From: Hyphomicrobiales bacterium
Lineage (GTDB): Bacteria > Pseudomonadota > Alphaproteobacteria > Rhizobiales > Beijerinckiaceae
Assembly: GCA_028868735.1 (NCBI GenBank)
Contig: JAGWTW010000030.1
Span: 1 to 35,935, forward strand
Direction: 5' to 3'
DNA length: 35,935 nt
Shown here: positions 1 through 8,590 of the stretch, piece after piece
How positions within the stretch are numbered: position 1 is the first letter of the stretch
Layout: each line of letters starts with the position of its first letter
Notes under the pieces: generated by a model
What the model saw: the letters and a program-made list of their open reading frames with translations, nothing else
Databases searched by the model: none
What the model was told of the DNA's origin: nothing
Made by a program: the position numbers and the translations under genes

Positions 1-1302
1 GGCGACGATTTTCCGATCGTCCACGCAGATCTCTATCGCATCGCCGGCCCGCAGGAGCTCGCCGATCTCGGTTGGGATGAAGCGACCGACAGCGCGCTGG
101 TGCTCGTCGAATGGGCCGAGCGCGCCGGCGGCGCATTGCCGGCCGACCGGCTCGACGTGCGGCTGACGATTGCCGCCGGCGCAGACGAATCCCGCATGAT
201 CGACATCACCGGCGCCGGAACCTTCGTCGCGCGTCTCGCGCGCGCCAAGGGCGCGAGCGAAGTTCTGCGGCGGTCCGGCTGGCTCGAAGCCGAACGCACG
301 TTCATGCTGGGCGACGCTTCGACGCGCGCCTACGAACGGCTGACGAAGCCGGACGGCGCGCGCGCGATTCTCATGATCTCGCCGCCACGGCCCGACGGAC
401 CGCCTGTTCGCTACGGCAAGCCCTACAGCGCGATCGCGCACCTTGCCGAGAACATCCGGCCGTTCGTCGCCATGGACCACGCGCTGCGCGCCAAGAGCCT
501 GTCGGCGCCGGAAATCTACGCGGCCGATCTCGACGGCGGGTTCGCGGTTCTCGAAGACCTCGGCGCCGAGGGCGTCGTCGACGAACAAGGCCCGATCCGC
601 GATCGGTACGCGGCCGCGCTCGATGTGCTGGCGCATCTGCACGGCATGACGCTGCCAGACAGCGTGCCGCTCTCGGAAACGCGCGCCTATCGCATTCCGC
701 CCTACGATCTCGATGCGCTTCTGATCGAGGTCGAACTTCTGACCGAATGGTACGCCCCGCACATCGCGCGCACGCACCCTTCGTCCGGCGCGCGTGCGAG
801 TTTCGTCAATCTCTGGCGTCAGGCGCTCGCCGATATCGTCGCGGCGGCGCCGACATGGACCCTGCGCGACTATCATTCGCCCAATCTCATCTGGCTCGAA
901 GCGCGTGAGGGTCTCGCGCGCGTCGGGATCATCGATTTCCAGGATTGCGTGATGGGCCATCCGGCCTACGACGTCGCCTCGCTTCTGCAGGATGCGCGCG
1001 TGACGGTGCCGGACGATCTTGAGATCCGGCTGCTCGGCCATTATGCGCAGGCGCGCCGGGCGGCCTCCGCCGATTTCGACATGGCGGCGTTCGCGCGCGC
1101 CTATGCGCTGCTCGGCGCCCAACGCGCGACGAAGATTCTCGGCATATTCGCGCGGCTCGACAAACGCGACGGCAAACCCCAATATCTCGATCATCTGCCG
1201 CGCGTGGCGCGATATCTGCGCAAGAATCTCGCACACCCGGCGTTGGCGCCGCTGCGCGATTGGTACGCCGCCAATCTGCCGCGCCTCCTCGAGGGTGACT
1301 GA
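1..1302 (+). CDS. TsaE / AmgK-like phosphotransferase fusion (5' truncated)
   Basis: The reading frame is open from the first base, so the N-terminus, including the TsaE Walker A motif, lies outside the window. The first ~50 visible residues match the end of TsaE, the ATPase subunit of the tRNA N6-threonylcarbamoyladenosine machinery (HADLYRI, then DLGWDEA, then VEWAERAG). The frame continues without a stop into an APH-type kinase fold. That domain has RDYHSPN with probable catalytic Asp at visible residue 290, and IIDFQD with a metal-binding Asp at 312, followed by GHPAYDVASLLQDAR. This domain resembles AmgK, which phosphorylates N-acetylmuramate/N-acetylglucosamine at the anomeric position. 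The next gene, murU, uses that product, which supports the assignment. TsaE-phosphotransferase fusions are known in Rhizobiales. The kinase substrate is inferred from neighbourhood, not shown by the sequence. Confidence 0.9.
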   Translation, partial: GDDFPIVHADLYRIAGPQELADLGWDEATDSALVLVEWAERAGGALPADRLDVRLTIAAGADESRMIDITGAGTFVARLARAKGASEVLRRSGWLEAERTFMLGDASTRAYERLTKPDGARAILMISPPRPDGPPVRYGKPYSAIAHLAENIRPFVAMDHALRAKSLSAPEIYAADLDGGFAVLEDLGAEGVVDEQGPIRDRYAAALDVLAHLHGMTLPDSVPLSETRAYRIPPYDLDALLIEVELLTEWYAPHIARTHPSSGARASFVNLWRQALADIVAAAPTWTLRDYHSPNLIWLEAREGLARVGIIDFQDCVMGHPAYDVASLLQDARVTVPDDLEIRLLGHYAQARRAASADFDMAAFARAYALLGAQRATKILGIFARLDKRDGKPQYLDHLPRVARYLRKNLAHPALAPLRDWYAANLPRLLEGD

Positions 1303-1332
1303 TTGCCGGACGGCAGGGTCGGAAAGCTGTCG

Positions 1333-2049
1333 ATGACGATCGATACCGCCATGGTTTTTGCGGCCGGGCTCGGCACGCGCATGCGTCCGGTGACGAATAG
1401 CTTGCCGAAGCCGCTCGTGGCGATCGGCGGCCGCGCCATGCTCGATCACATGCTCGACCGGCTTGCGGAAGCCGGCGTCGCGCGCGCCATCGTCAACGTG
1501 CACCACCTCGCCGACCAGATCGAGGCGCATCTGAAGGACCGCAAAGTTCCGCGCGTCGTCGTTTCGGACGAACGCGATCGATTGCTCGATCAGGGCGGCG
1601 GCATCAAGAAGGTTCTGCCCCTGTTGCAGGGATGCGACTTCTTCATCTGCAATACCGACGCCGTGTGGACGGAGGGACCGCAATCCGCGCTCGCCGCCAT
1701 GCAGGACGCCTGGGACCCGGCGAAGATGGACGTGTTGCTGCTGGTCGCCTCGACAGCCGCCAGCATCGGCGTCGACTGGCCCGGCGATTTCCACATGGAC
1801 GCCGACGGCCGTCTCACCAAGCGCGGCGAGCAGGAGGTCGCCGCTTTCGTCTACGCGGGAGTCGGAATCATCAAATCCTCGCTGTTCGAAAACGTGCGCG
1901 AGGATGTCTTTCGTCTGGCGCCCTATTTCTTCGACGCCGCGCGCCAGGGCCGCCTCTTCGGTGTACGGCTCGGCGGAACGTGGCTGCATGTCGGCACGCC
2001 GGCTGCGATCGAGGAAGCCGAGCGCGCCTACGCGCGTTCGACAGCATGA
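1333..2049 (+). CDS. murU: MurU-like N-acetylmuramate-1-phosphate uridylyltransferase
   Basis: A sugar-nucleotide transferase of 238 aa. The N-terminal signature AAGLGTRMRP followed by LPKPLVAIGG is the nucleotide-binding loop of the NTP-transferase family. CNTDAVW is the probable metal/nucleotide Asp, and GTWLHVGTP is typical near the C-terminus. MurU makes UDP-MurNAc from MurNAc-1-phosphate in the AmgK-MurU recycling route described in Pseudomonas and relatives, which bypasses de novo UDP-MurNAc synthesis. I chose the ATG at 1333 because GGAAAG lies just upstream and the protein then starts close to the conserved loop. A TTG at 1303, directly after the kinase stop, is an alternative and would add 10 residues. 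The stop overlaps the addB start as ATGA. Other sugar-1-phosphate nucleotidyltransferases share these motifs, so the substrate rests on the kinase neighbour. Confidence 0.85.
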   Translation: MTIDTAMVFAAGLGTRMRPVTNSLPKPLVAIGGRAMLDHMLDRLAEAGVARAIVNVHHLADQIEAHLKDRKVPRVVVSDERDRLLDQGGGIKKVLPLLQGCDFFICNTDAVWTEGPQSALAAMQDAWDPAKMDVLLLVASTAASIGVDWPGDFHMDADGRLTKRGEQEVAAFVYAGVGIIKSSLFENVREDVFRLAPYFFDAARQGRLFGVRLGGTWLHVGTPAAIEEAERAYARSTA

Positions 2050-5000
2050 GCGCGCCGCGTCCGCGCATCTTTTCCATCCCTGCGGGCGCGCGGTTCCTGT
2101 CGAGTTTCGTCGATGCGCTCGACGCCGGAGAGATCGTGCCGGGCCTGTCGTCGCGCGCCGGTCCGCTCGCCTATGCCGATACGACAATCTATGTGCCGAC
2201 CCGACGCGCCGCTCGCGCGCTGCTCTCGGAATTTTCGGCGCGCGCCGGCAAAGGCGCGGTGGTCCTGCCAAAAATCAGGCCGCTCGGCGCCGTCGACGAG
2301 GACGCCGACATTTTCGCCGCGCCCGCGGACGATTCGTTCGGGCTCGATCCCGATGTTCCCGAAGCCATCGGCGATCTGCGGCGCAGGTTCATTCTCGCCG
2401 AACTCGTGCTCGGCTGGGCGCGCGCGCTCGGCGGCGCGATCGTGCGCGTGCGCGCGGACGGAACGCTCGAAACCGACGAGGCCGCGCCCATCGCCGTAGG
2501 CGCGACGCCGGCGGACGCCGTCGCGCTCGCCGGTCGCCTCGGCGCGCTGATCGACGAATTCGTGATCGAGGGCAGGGACTGGACGTCCGTCCGCAACCTC
2601 GTCGCGGAGGATTACGATCGCTATTGGGGGATAACGACGCAATTCCTGAAGATCGCGATCGAACGCTGGCCCGACATTCTCGCCGATCGCGGTCTCGTCG
2701 ACGGCGTGACGCGCCGCGCGCGCTTGATCGAGCGCGAGATCGCGCGCGTCGAGGGGCGCAGCGAACCGACGATCGTTCTGGGTTCGACCGGCACCAACGC
2801 GGCCACCGCGCGCCTCATGGCTGCGATCGCGCGCGCCGCGCGGGGCGCGGTCGTCCTGCCGGGTCTCGATCAGGATATGCGCGACATCGACTGGAAGATC
2901 GTTGCGGGCGCAGACCAGGCGCCGCCGGCCTGGGGTCATCCGCAGGCCGCGCTTGCGCGGCTCTTGCGCGTTCTGGACGCGCCGCGCGAAGACGTCGTCG
3001 CGCTCGGCGCGCGCGCGCCTGCGGTCGGGGCGCGCATGCGCTTCATGTCCCATGCGCTCGCGCCGGAGGAATCGACAGCGAACTGGCGGCCCTATCGCGA
3101 GGGCCGCGATGCGGAAATCGCCGACGCGCTGGCGCGCGTCGTTTTCGTCGACGCGCCGGACGAGACGAGCGAGGCGCTCGCGATCGCGGTGCGCCTTCGC
3201 GAAATTCTCGAGACGCCCGGCGCGACCGCGGCGCTGATCACGCCGGACCGCGCCGTCGCGCGGCGCGTGCAGGCGGAATTGCGGCGCTGGGATATCGAGA
3301 TCGACGATTCCGGCGGCGAGCCGCTTGCGCAAACGGAGGCCGGCGCATTCGCGCGCGGCGCATTGACGGCCGTTGCGCAGATGACGGACGTCGCGCTCGT
3401 CGCGCTGCTCGCGAGGTCTTCGGTTGTCCTCGCCGCCGATCGCGCCCGGACGACGAGGCTGGCGCGTCTCCTGGAAACCGGCGTCCTGCGCGCCTCGCCG
3501 CGCGATCCCGACCTTGCCGCGCGCATCCGCTTCGCACGGCGCGCCGCGGAATCGGACCGGCATGCCCATCCCGCCGTGCGCCGCATTCGCCTCGAAGACT
3601 GGGACGAACTGGAGGAATTCGCCGCGCGCATCGCGAGCGCGCTGGCGCCCTTGCGCAGCGACGAGCGCGTTCGCGCCGTTTCGGCCTGGGCGCGCGCCCA
3701 TGAAGAATGTCTGCGCGCGCTCGCCGGCGGCTTCGAGCCCGCGAGCGACGATTTCGCGGCCCTCGCGGTGCTGCTCGGCGATCTCGCGGCGCAAGGCGAT
3801 GCGGATACGGGCTTTACGCTCTCTCTCGAGGATTACGCCGGCCTGTTCGATCTGCTCGCCGCCGGCGAAGTCGTGCGCGGGCCGCAGCGTTCGCATGCGC
3901 GCATCAAGATCCTCGGGCCGCTCGAAGCCCGTCTCATCGACGTCGATGTCGCGATACTCGCGGGCCTCGACGAGACGGTCTGGCCGCCGCAACCGAAATC
4001 GGATCCTTTCCTCAACCGGCCGATGCGACAGCAGATCGGCCTGTCGCCGCCGGAACGGCGCATCGGCCAGAGCGCGCATGATTTCTGGATGGGCATGGGC
4101 GCGCCGTCCGTCGTGATCACGCGCGCGCGCAAGCGCGGCGGCGCGCCGACGGTCGCCTCGCGATTCCTGCAGCGTATGGCGGCGCTCGCCGGCGACGGAT
4201 TCGTCGCCGCGCAGGATCGCGGAAAGCATCTGCTCGCGCTCGCCGCCGCCCTCGACGACGCGCCGCCCGCAAAGCCGCTTGCGCGGCCGGCGCCGCGGCC
4301 GCCGCTCGACCGCAGGCCGGACTCGCTCAGCGTTACGCGCATCGAGCTGCTGCGCCGCGATCCCTATGCGGTTTACGCCGAGCGCGTCCTCGAGGTGTCG
4401 CCGCTGGGGACGCTCGACGGCGTCGCGGACGCAGCCGATCAGGGCGTCGCCCTGCACGCGGCGCTCCGCGAACTTGCGACCCGCTGGCCGACCGGCGAGC
4501 TGCCCGCCGACGCGCGCGACATTCTCCTGCGCGCCGCGCGCGAAAATCTCGTGGCCTTCTTCGCCGATCCGACCTGGGCGGCGTTCCGCTGGCCGCGCCT
4601 GGTCGAAGGCCTCGACTTCGTTCTTGCCTACGAGCGCCAACGTCGACCGGAACTTGCGCAGGTCTACGGCGAGGTCGCGGGGGTTTGCGTGCTGTCGCTC
4701 GCCGACGGCGGCGCCTTCAGGCTCAGCGCCGAAGCCGACCGCATCGAGCGCGGCCACGACGGCCGATTGCGCATCGTCGACTACAAGACGGGCGTGGCGC
4801 CGTCCGCGCGGCAGATCAGGGCCGGCTTTGCGTCGCAATTGACGCTGGAAGCCGCTATGGCGGCGCATGGCGCGTTCGGGTCCGTCGGCGCGCACGAAGC
4901 GGGTTCCGCGCTCTATCTCAAGCTCGGCGGCAAGAATGGCGGCAAGCGGACCTACGTCGATGATTTGACGGATCGAGTCGCACAACACTGGTCCGAACTC

Positions 5001-5138
5001 CAGGCGATGCTCGATTACTGGCGCATCGAGAGCCATGGCTACGCCTCGCGCCCCTATGTGCAATTCGCGTCGAGCAGGAGCGATTACGACCATCTCGCGC
5101 GCGTGGCCGAATGGTCGGCGTCGGGAGGCGAGGAATGA
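2046..5138 (+). CDS. addB: AddB, subunit of AddAB helicase-nuclease
   Basis: A 1030-aa protein, of the expected size for alphaproteobacterial AddB. It pairs with AddA to resect double-strand breaks for RecA-dependent repair. The N-terminal part looks like an inactivated helicase: it has VPTRRAARALLSEF but no GxGKT Walker A. The C-terminal third carries a RecB-type nuclease: GVALHAALREL, then AEADRIERG and IVDYKTG (catalytic Asp and Lys), then QLTLEAAM. Few cysteines are present, so the four-cysteine iron-sulfur cluster of Bacillus AddB appears to be absent. The ATG at 2046 overlaps the murU stop, and the stop overlaps the addA start, suggesting translational coupling through the operon. Long open frames on the opposite strand here are high-G+C shadows. 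Confidence 0.93.
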   Translation: MSAPRPRIFSIPAGARFLSSFVDALDAGEIVPGLSSRAGPLAYADTTIYVPTRRAARALLSEFSARAGKGAVVLPKIRPLGAVDEDADIFAAPADDSFGLDPDVPEAIGDLRRRFILAELVLGWARALGGAIVRVRADGTLETDEAAPIAVGATPADAVALAGRLGALIDEFVIEGRDWTSVRNLVAEDYDRYWGITTQFLKIAIERWPDILADRGLVDGVTRRARLIEREIARVEGRSEPTIVLGSTGTNAATARLMAAIARAARGAVVLPGLDQDMRDIDWKIVAGADQAPPAWGHPQAALARLLRVLDAPREDVVALGARAPAVGARMRFMSHALAPEESTANWRPYREGRDAEIADALARVVFVDAPDETSEALAIAVRLREILETPGATAALITPDRAVARRVQAELRRWDIEIDDSGGEPLAQTEAGAFARGALTAVAQMTDVALVALLARSSVVLAADRARTTRLARLLETGVLRASPRDPDLAARIRFARRAAESDRHAHPAVRRIRLEDWDELEEFAARIASALAPLRSDERVRAVSAWARAHEECLRALAGGFEPASDDFAALAVLLGDLAAQGDADTGFTLSLEDYAGLFDLLAAGEVVRGPQRSHARIKILGPLEARLIDVDVAILAGLDETVWPPQPKSDPFLNRPMRQQIGLSPPERRIGQSAHDFWMGMGAPSVVITRARKRGGAPTVASRFLQRMAALAGDGFVAAQDRGKHLLALAAALDDAPPAKPLARPAPRPPLDRRPDSLSVTRIELLRRDPYAVYAERVLEVSPLGTLDGVADAADQGVALHAALRELATRWPTGELPADARDILLRAARENLVAFFADPTWAAFRWPRLVEGLDFVLAYERQRRPELAQVYGEVAGVCVLSLADGGAFRLSAEADRIERGHDGRLRIVDYKTGVAPSARQIRAGFASQLTLEAAMAAHGAFGSVGAHEAGSALYLKLGGKNGGKRTYVDDLTDRVAQHWSELQAMLDYWRIESHGYASRPYVQFASSRSDYDHLARVAEWSASGGEE

Positions 5139-8100
5139 CCCGGCCCATTCCCGCCCGCACGCTCGAGCAGCAGCGGCGCGCATCCGATCCCGCCGCTTCG
5201 GCCTGGGTGTCGGCGCACGCAGGCTCCGGCAAGACCCATGTGCTCGCGCAACGCGTCGTGCGGCTGCTGCTCGAAGGCGTCGCGCCGGCGCGCCTCATCT
5301 GCCTCACCTTCACGAAGGCGGCGGCGGCCAACATGTCGGAACGCGTCTTTCGCACGCTGGCGAAATGGACGCTCGCCTCAGATGACGATCTGCGGAAGGA
5401 GATCGCCGCGACGGGCGCGAAGCCGCCGCCCGACCTCGACATTGCGCGCCGGCTGTTCGCGCTCGCGGTCGAGACGCCGGGCGGCCTCAAGATCCAGACG
5501 ATTCACGCCTTCTGCGAGCGCCTGCTGCATCTGTTTCCGTTCGAGGCTAACGTTCCCGCCGATTTTCGCGTGGTCGAGGACCTCGAACGTCTCGAATTGC
5601 TGCAGGCCGCACGGGACGAAGCCCTGCGTGAGGCGCCGCGTCGCTCCGACCTCGCGGATGCGCTGGCGCGGGTTTCGAGGGAAACCTCGGACGGCGGCTT
5701 TCAGAAGGCGCTCGACGGCCTGCTCGACAAGCGCGAAATGCTGGAGGAGCCGGACGTTCGGATCGCGCGGCTCCGTGTCGTGCTCGCATTGGAGGAGAGC
5801 GACACGGAAGACGCCATCATCAGCCGCATGATTGAAGGCGGATTTCACTACCGCGAATGGACGGCCCTCGCCGATACGCTGGCGTGCGGCGGCAAAACCG
5901 ACGTCAAGACGGCAGCGACCTTGCGCAGCGCGGCGCAGGCGGCGCCGGACCCGGCCTGCATCGACGCGTATCTGTCGTTGTTCTTCACACAGAAGGGCGA
6001 CTTGCGGCAGGCCGTCGCGACCGGCGCCGTGGAGAAGATTGCGCCGGGGCTGCCCGCGCGCCTGAAGGCCGAGGGCGAGCGTCTCGCCGTTCTCGGGGAA
6101 AAGCTCGCGTGCGCGCAGACGCTCGCGCGCACGCGCGCGTTGATGCTGCTCGTCGCCGACATTCTCGACCGCTATGCGCGCATCAAGCGCGCGCGGTCGC
6201 TGCTCGATTTCGAGGATCTGATCGCGGGCGCGCGCCGCCTGCTCGGCGCGGACGGCGCGCCGACGTGGGTGCACTACAAGCTCGATGGCGGGGTCGACCA
6301 CATTCTCGTCGACGAAGCGCAGGACACGAGCGAAGCCCAATGGGACATCCTCGGCAAGCTCGCCTCGGAATTTCTCGCCGGCGCCGGCGCCAATCCACGC
6401 ATGAGAACCTTTTTCGCGGTCGGCGACGAGAAGCAGTCGATCTTTTCCTTTCAGGGCGCGGCGCCGCACGAATTCGACAAGATGCGAAGATTTTTCCAGC
6501 AGCGCGCGCGTGCGGCCGGCCAGGAATTCCATCCGGTCGCGCTCGACTATTCCTTTCGCTCGGCCGTCAACGTGCTGGAAGCGGTCGATGCGGTCTTTTC
6601 GCACGAGGACAATCGTCGTGGCCTCACCTCGTCGCCGGACGCCGCGCTGCGACACTTCCCGATCAAGTCCGACGTCGCCGGCATGGTCGAGATCTGGCGG
6701 CCGATCGTCGCCGGCAAGGCGGAGGAATCCGAGGCCTGGACGCTACCGCTCGATCTGCTGCGCGAGAGCGATCCGCCGGTCGAACTCGCGCGCAGGATCG
6801 CGCGCAAGATCAAGTCGTTGGTCGCGCCGGACTCGCGCGAACGCATCGCCGGCGCGGCGCCCGGCGCGCTGCGGCCGATCACGCCGGGCGACGTGATGAT
6901 CCTCGTGCGCAGGCGCGGCGATTTTTTCGAGGCCATGGTGCGCGCGCTGAAGGAAGAGCGCGTGCCCGTCGCCGGCGCCGACCGGCTCGATGTCGGGCGT
7001 CACATCGCAGTCATGGACATGATGGCGGCCGCGCGTACGGCGCTCCTGCCGGATGACGACCTCGCGCTCGCCTGCGTGCTCAAGTCGCCTCTGTGCGGGC
7101 TCGACGACGACGACCTGATCGCGATCACCGAAGGCCGCAAGGACAGTCTGTGGCGGGCGCTGGCGCGGTCGGCGGACGCGCGCCATCGCGCCGCCGCAGC
7201 GCGCATCGAAGGCTGGCGCGAACATGCGCAGGGCGCGCGTCCCTTCGATTTCTTCACGCGTCTGCTCGGCGCCGAGGGCGGGCGCCGCGCCTTTCTCGCG
7301 CGCATCGGTCCGGAAGCGAACGACGCGCTCGACGAATTGCTGGCGCTCGCGCTTCAGCACGAAAGGCAGGAAGCGCCGTCGCTGGCCGCCTTCGCGCATG
7401 CGCTGGAGACGATCGACCTTACGGTGAAGCGCGACATGGAGGCGGCCGGCGGTCTCGTCCGCGTGATGACCGCGCACGCCGCCAAGGGGCTCGAGGCGCC
7501 CGTCGTCTTTCTGCCGGACACGTGCGCTGCGCCGGGCGGCCGGCACGATCCGCAGATATTCGCGCTGGATACGCCGTACGGGCGCACGCTCGCATGGTCT
7601 GCGCGCAAAGACGACGACGCGGCGCCGGTCGCCGCGCGTCGCGCTGCGCTGCGGACCGCTGCGGAGGAGGAATATCGGCGGCTGCTCTACGTGGCGATGA
7701 CGCGGGCCGAGGAGCGTCTGTACGTTGCGGGTTATGCGGGCGTGAAAGGGCCGGACGCCGGCTGCTGGCATGAGCGCATATTGCGCGCGCTGCGCCCACT
7801 GTGCGTCGAAAGCGACGATCCCGATATTTCCGACGCGAAACTGTGGCGTCTCGGCGCCGCGCAGCTCGGCGATGCGGCGGTGAAGCCCGCGCCGCCCGCG
7901 TCTCCTGAAATTCCTCTCTGGCTGCGCACGCCCGCGCCGCGCGAAGTCGCGCCGCCGCCGCCGTTGCGTCCTTCGAGCGCGCTCGCCGGCGCCGATGCGA
8001 TCGATCGCAACGCAGGCGCGGCCGGCGTCGGCGCGCAGGCGGTCGCGCGCGGCCTGCTCGCGCACGCGCTCCTGCAAAGCCTGCCGGATGTCGATGCGGC

Positions 8101-8539
8101 GCGCCGTCTGGCGACGGCGCACCGTTACATTCGCGCGCGCGCGCCGGGTTTTGCGCCAGCGGAGGCCGAAAGCCTCGCGCACGAAATCGTCGCAGTATTG
8201 CAGGCGCCGGAATGCGCGCCGCTGTTTTCGGCGCGGTCGCGCGCCGAGGTCGCGATCGCGGCGAACGTCGACGGCGCCGCAAAGCGTTCGTTCGATATCG
8301 CCGGCCGCATCGACCGGCTCGCCGAAGTCGGCGACGAAATCTGGATCGCCGATTTCAAGACCGGCGCGCCTGCGCAGACAGCGCCGCAGGCCTATGTCGC
8401 GCAGCTCGCGCTCTACCGGGCCGCGGTCGCCGGGCTCTATCCGGGCCGCGCCGTCCGCGCCTTCATCCTGTGGACCGCCGCGCCGCGTCTCGACGAGATC
8501 GACGCCGCGACGCTCGATGCGGCGCTCGCGTCGCTCTAA
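5135..8539 (+). CDS. addA: AddA, UvrD-type helicase/nuclease of AddAB
   Basis: A 1134-aa SF1A helicase with all expected motifs. Walker A is HAGSGKTHVLAQR with Lys33; motif Ia is LTFTKAAAANM; Walker B/motif II is ILVDEAQDTSEAQWD; motif III is VGDEKQSIFSFQGA; motif IV is LDYSFRS; motif V is MTAHAAKGLEAPVVF; motif VI is LLYVAMTRAEERLYVAGY. The C-terminus has a RecB-family nuclease, with GRIDRLAEV, then IADFKTG and QLALYRAA. The enzyme unwinds and degrades DNA ends together with AddB. The ATG at 5135 overlaps the addB stop (ATGA) and has GGAGGCGAGG upstream. In Rhizobium relatives addA is often followed by trxA. Here it meets a convergent kup instead, with a palindromic element between them. Confidence 0.96.
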   Translation: MTRPIPARTLEQQRRASDPAASAWVSAHAGSGKTHVLAQRVVRLLLEGVAPARLICLTFTKAAAANMSERVFRTLAKWTLASDDDLRKEIAATGAKPPPDLDIARRLFALAVETPGGLKIQTIHAFCERLLHLFPFEANVPADFRVVEDLERLELLQAARDEALREAPRRSDLADALARVSRETSDGGFQKALDGLLDKREMLEEPDVRIARLRVVLALEESDTEDAIISRMIEGGFHYREWTALADTLACGGKTDVKTAATLRSAAQAAPDPACIDAYLSLFFTQKGDLRQAVATGAVEKIAPGLPARLKAEGERLAVLGEKLACAQTLARTRALMLLVADILDRYARIKRARSLLDFEDLIAGARRLLGADGAPTWVHYKLDGGVDHILVDEAQDTSEAQWDILGKLASEFLAGAGANPRMRTFFAVGDEKQSIFSFQGAAPHEFDKMRRFFQQRARAAGQEFHPVALDYSFRSAVNVLEAVDAVFSHEDNRRGLTSSPDAALRHFPIKSDVAGMVEIWRPIVAGKAEESEAWTLPLDLLRESDPPVELARRIARKIKSLVAPDSRERIAGAAPGALRPITPGDVMILVRRRGDFFEAMVRALKEERVPVAGADRLDVGRHIAVMDMMAAARTALLPDDDLALACVLKSPLCGLDDDDLIAITEGRKDSLWRALARSADARHRAAAARIEGWREHAQGARPFDFFTRLLGAEGGRRAFLARIGPEANDALDELLALALQHERQEAPSLAAFAHALETIDLTVKRDMEAAGGLVRVMTAHAAKGLEAPVVFLPDTCAAPGGRHDPQIFALDTPYGRTLAWSARKDDDAAPVAARRAALRTAAEEEYRRLLYVAMTRAEERLYVAGYAGVKGPDAGCWHERILRALRPLCVESDDPDISDAKLWRLGAAQLGDAAVKPAPPASPEIPLWLRTPAPREVAPPPPLRPSSALAGADAIDRNAGAAGVGAQAVARGLLAHALLQSLPDVDAARRLATAHRYIRARAPGFAPAEAESLAHEIVAVLQAPECAPLFSARSRAEVAIAANVDGAAKRSFDIAGRIDRLAEVGDEIWIADFKTGAPAQTAPQAYVAQLALYRAAVAGLYPGRAVRAFILWTAAPRLDEIDAATLDAALASL

Positions 8540-8540
8540 A

Positions 8541-8583
8541 GCATATTCCGCAAAAGCCGAAGACTTTTGCGACAAGGATATGC
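8541..8583. repeat. Palindromic intergenic element between addA and kup
   Basis: The 51-nt gap between two convergent genes is almost filled by one dyad. Outer arms are GCATAT (8541-8546) and ATATGC (8578-8583). Inner arms are CGCAAAAG (8549-8556) and CTTTTGCG (8564-8571), around a 7-nt loop, with short unpaired bulges between. Because it is symmetrical it could end transcripts from both sides. From memory it resembles a palindromic element family common between Rhizobiales genes (CGCAAAAG...CTTTTGCG cores with GCATxT ends). That link is not verified, and I found no second copy in this window. Confidence 0.6.
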
Positions 8584-8590
8584 GTCGAGA

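Noticed and set aside
2028..5183. Open frame of over 1000 codons on the minus strand, antisense to addB
   Set aside because: Arg/Ala-rich, no domain signature, mirrors the third-base bias of addB. It is a high-G+C shadow.
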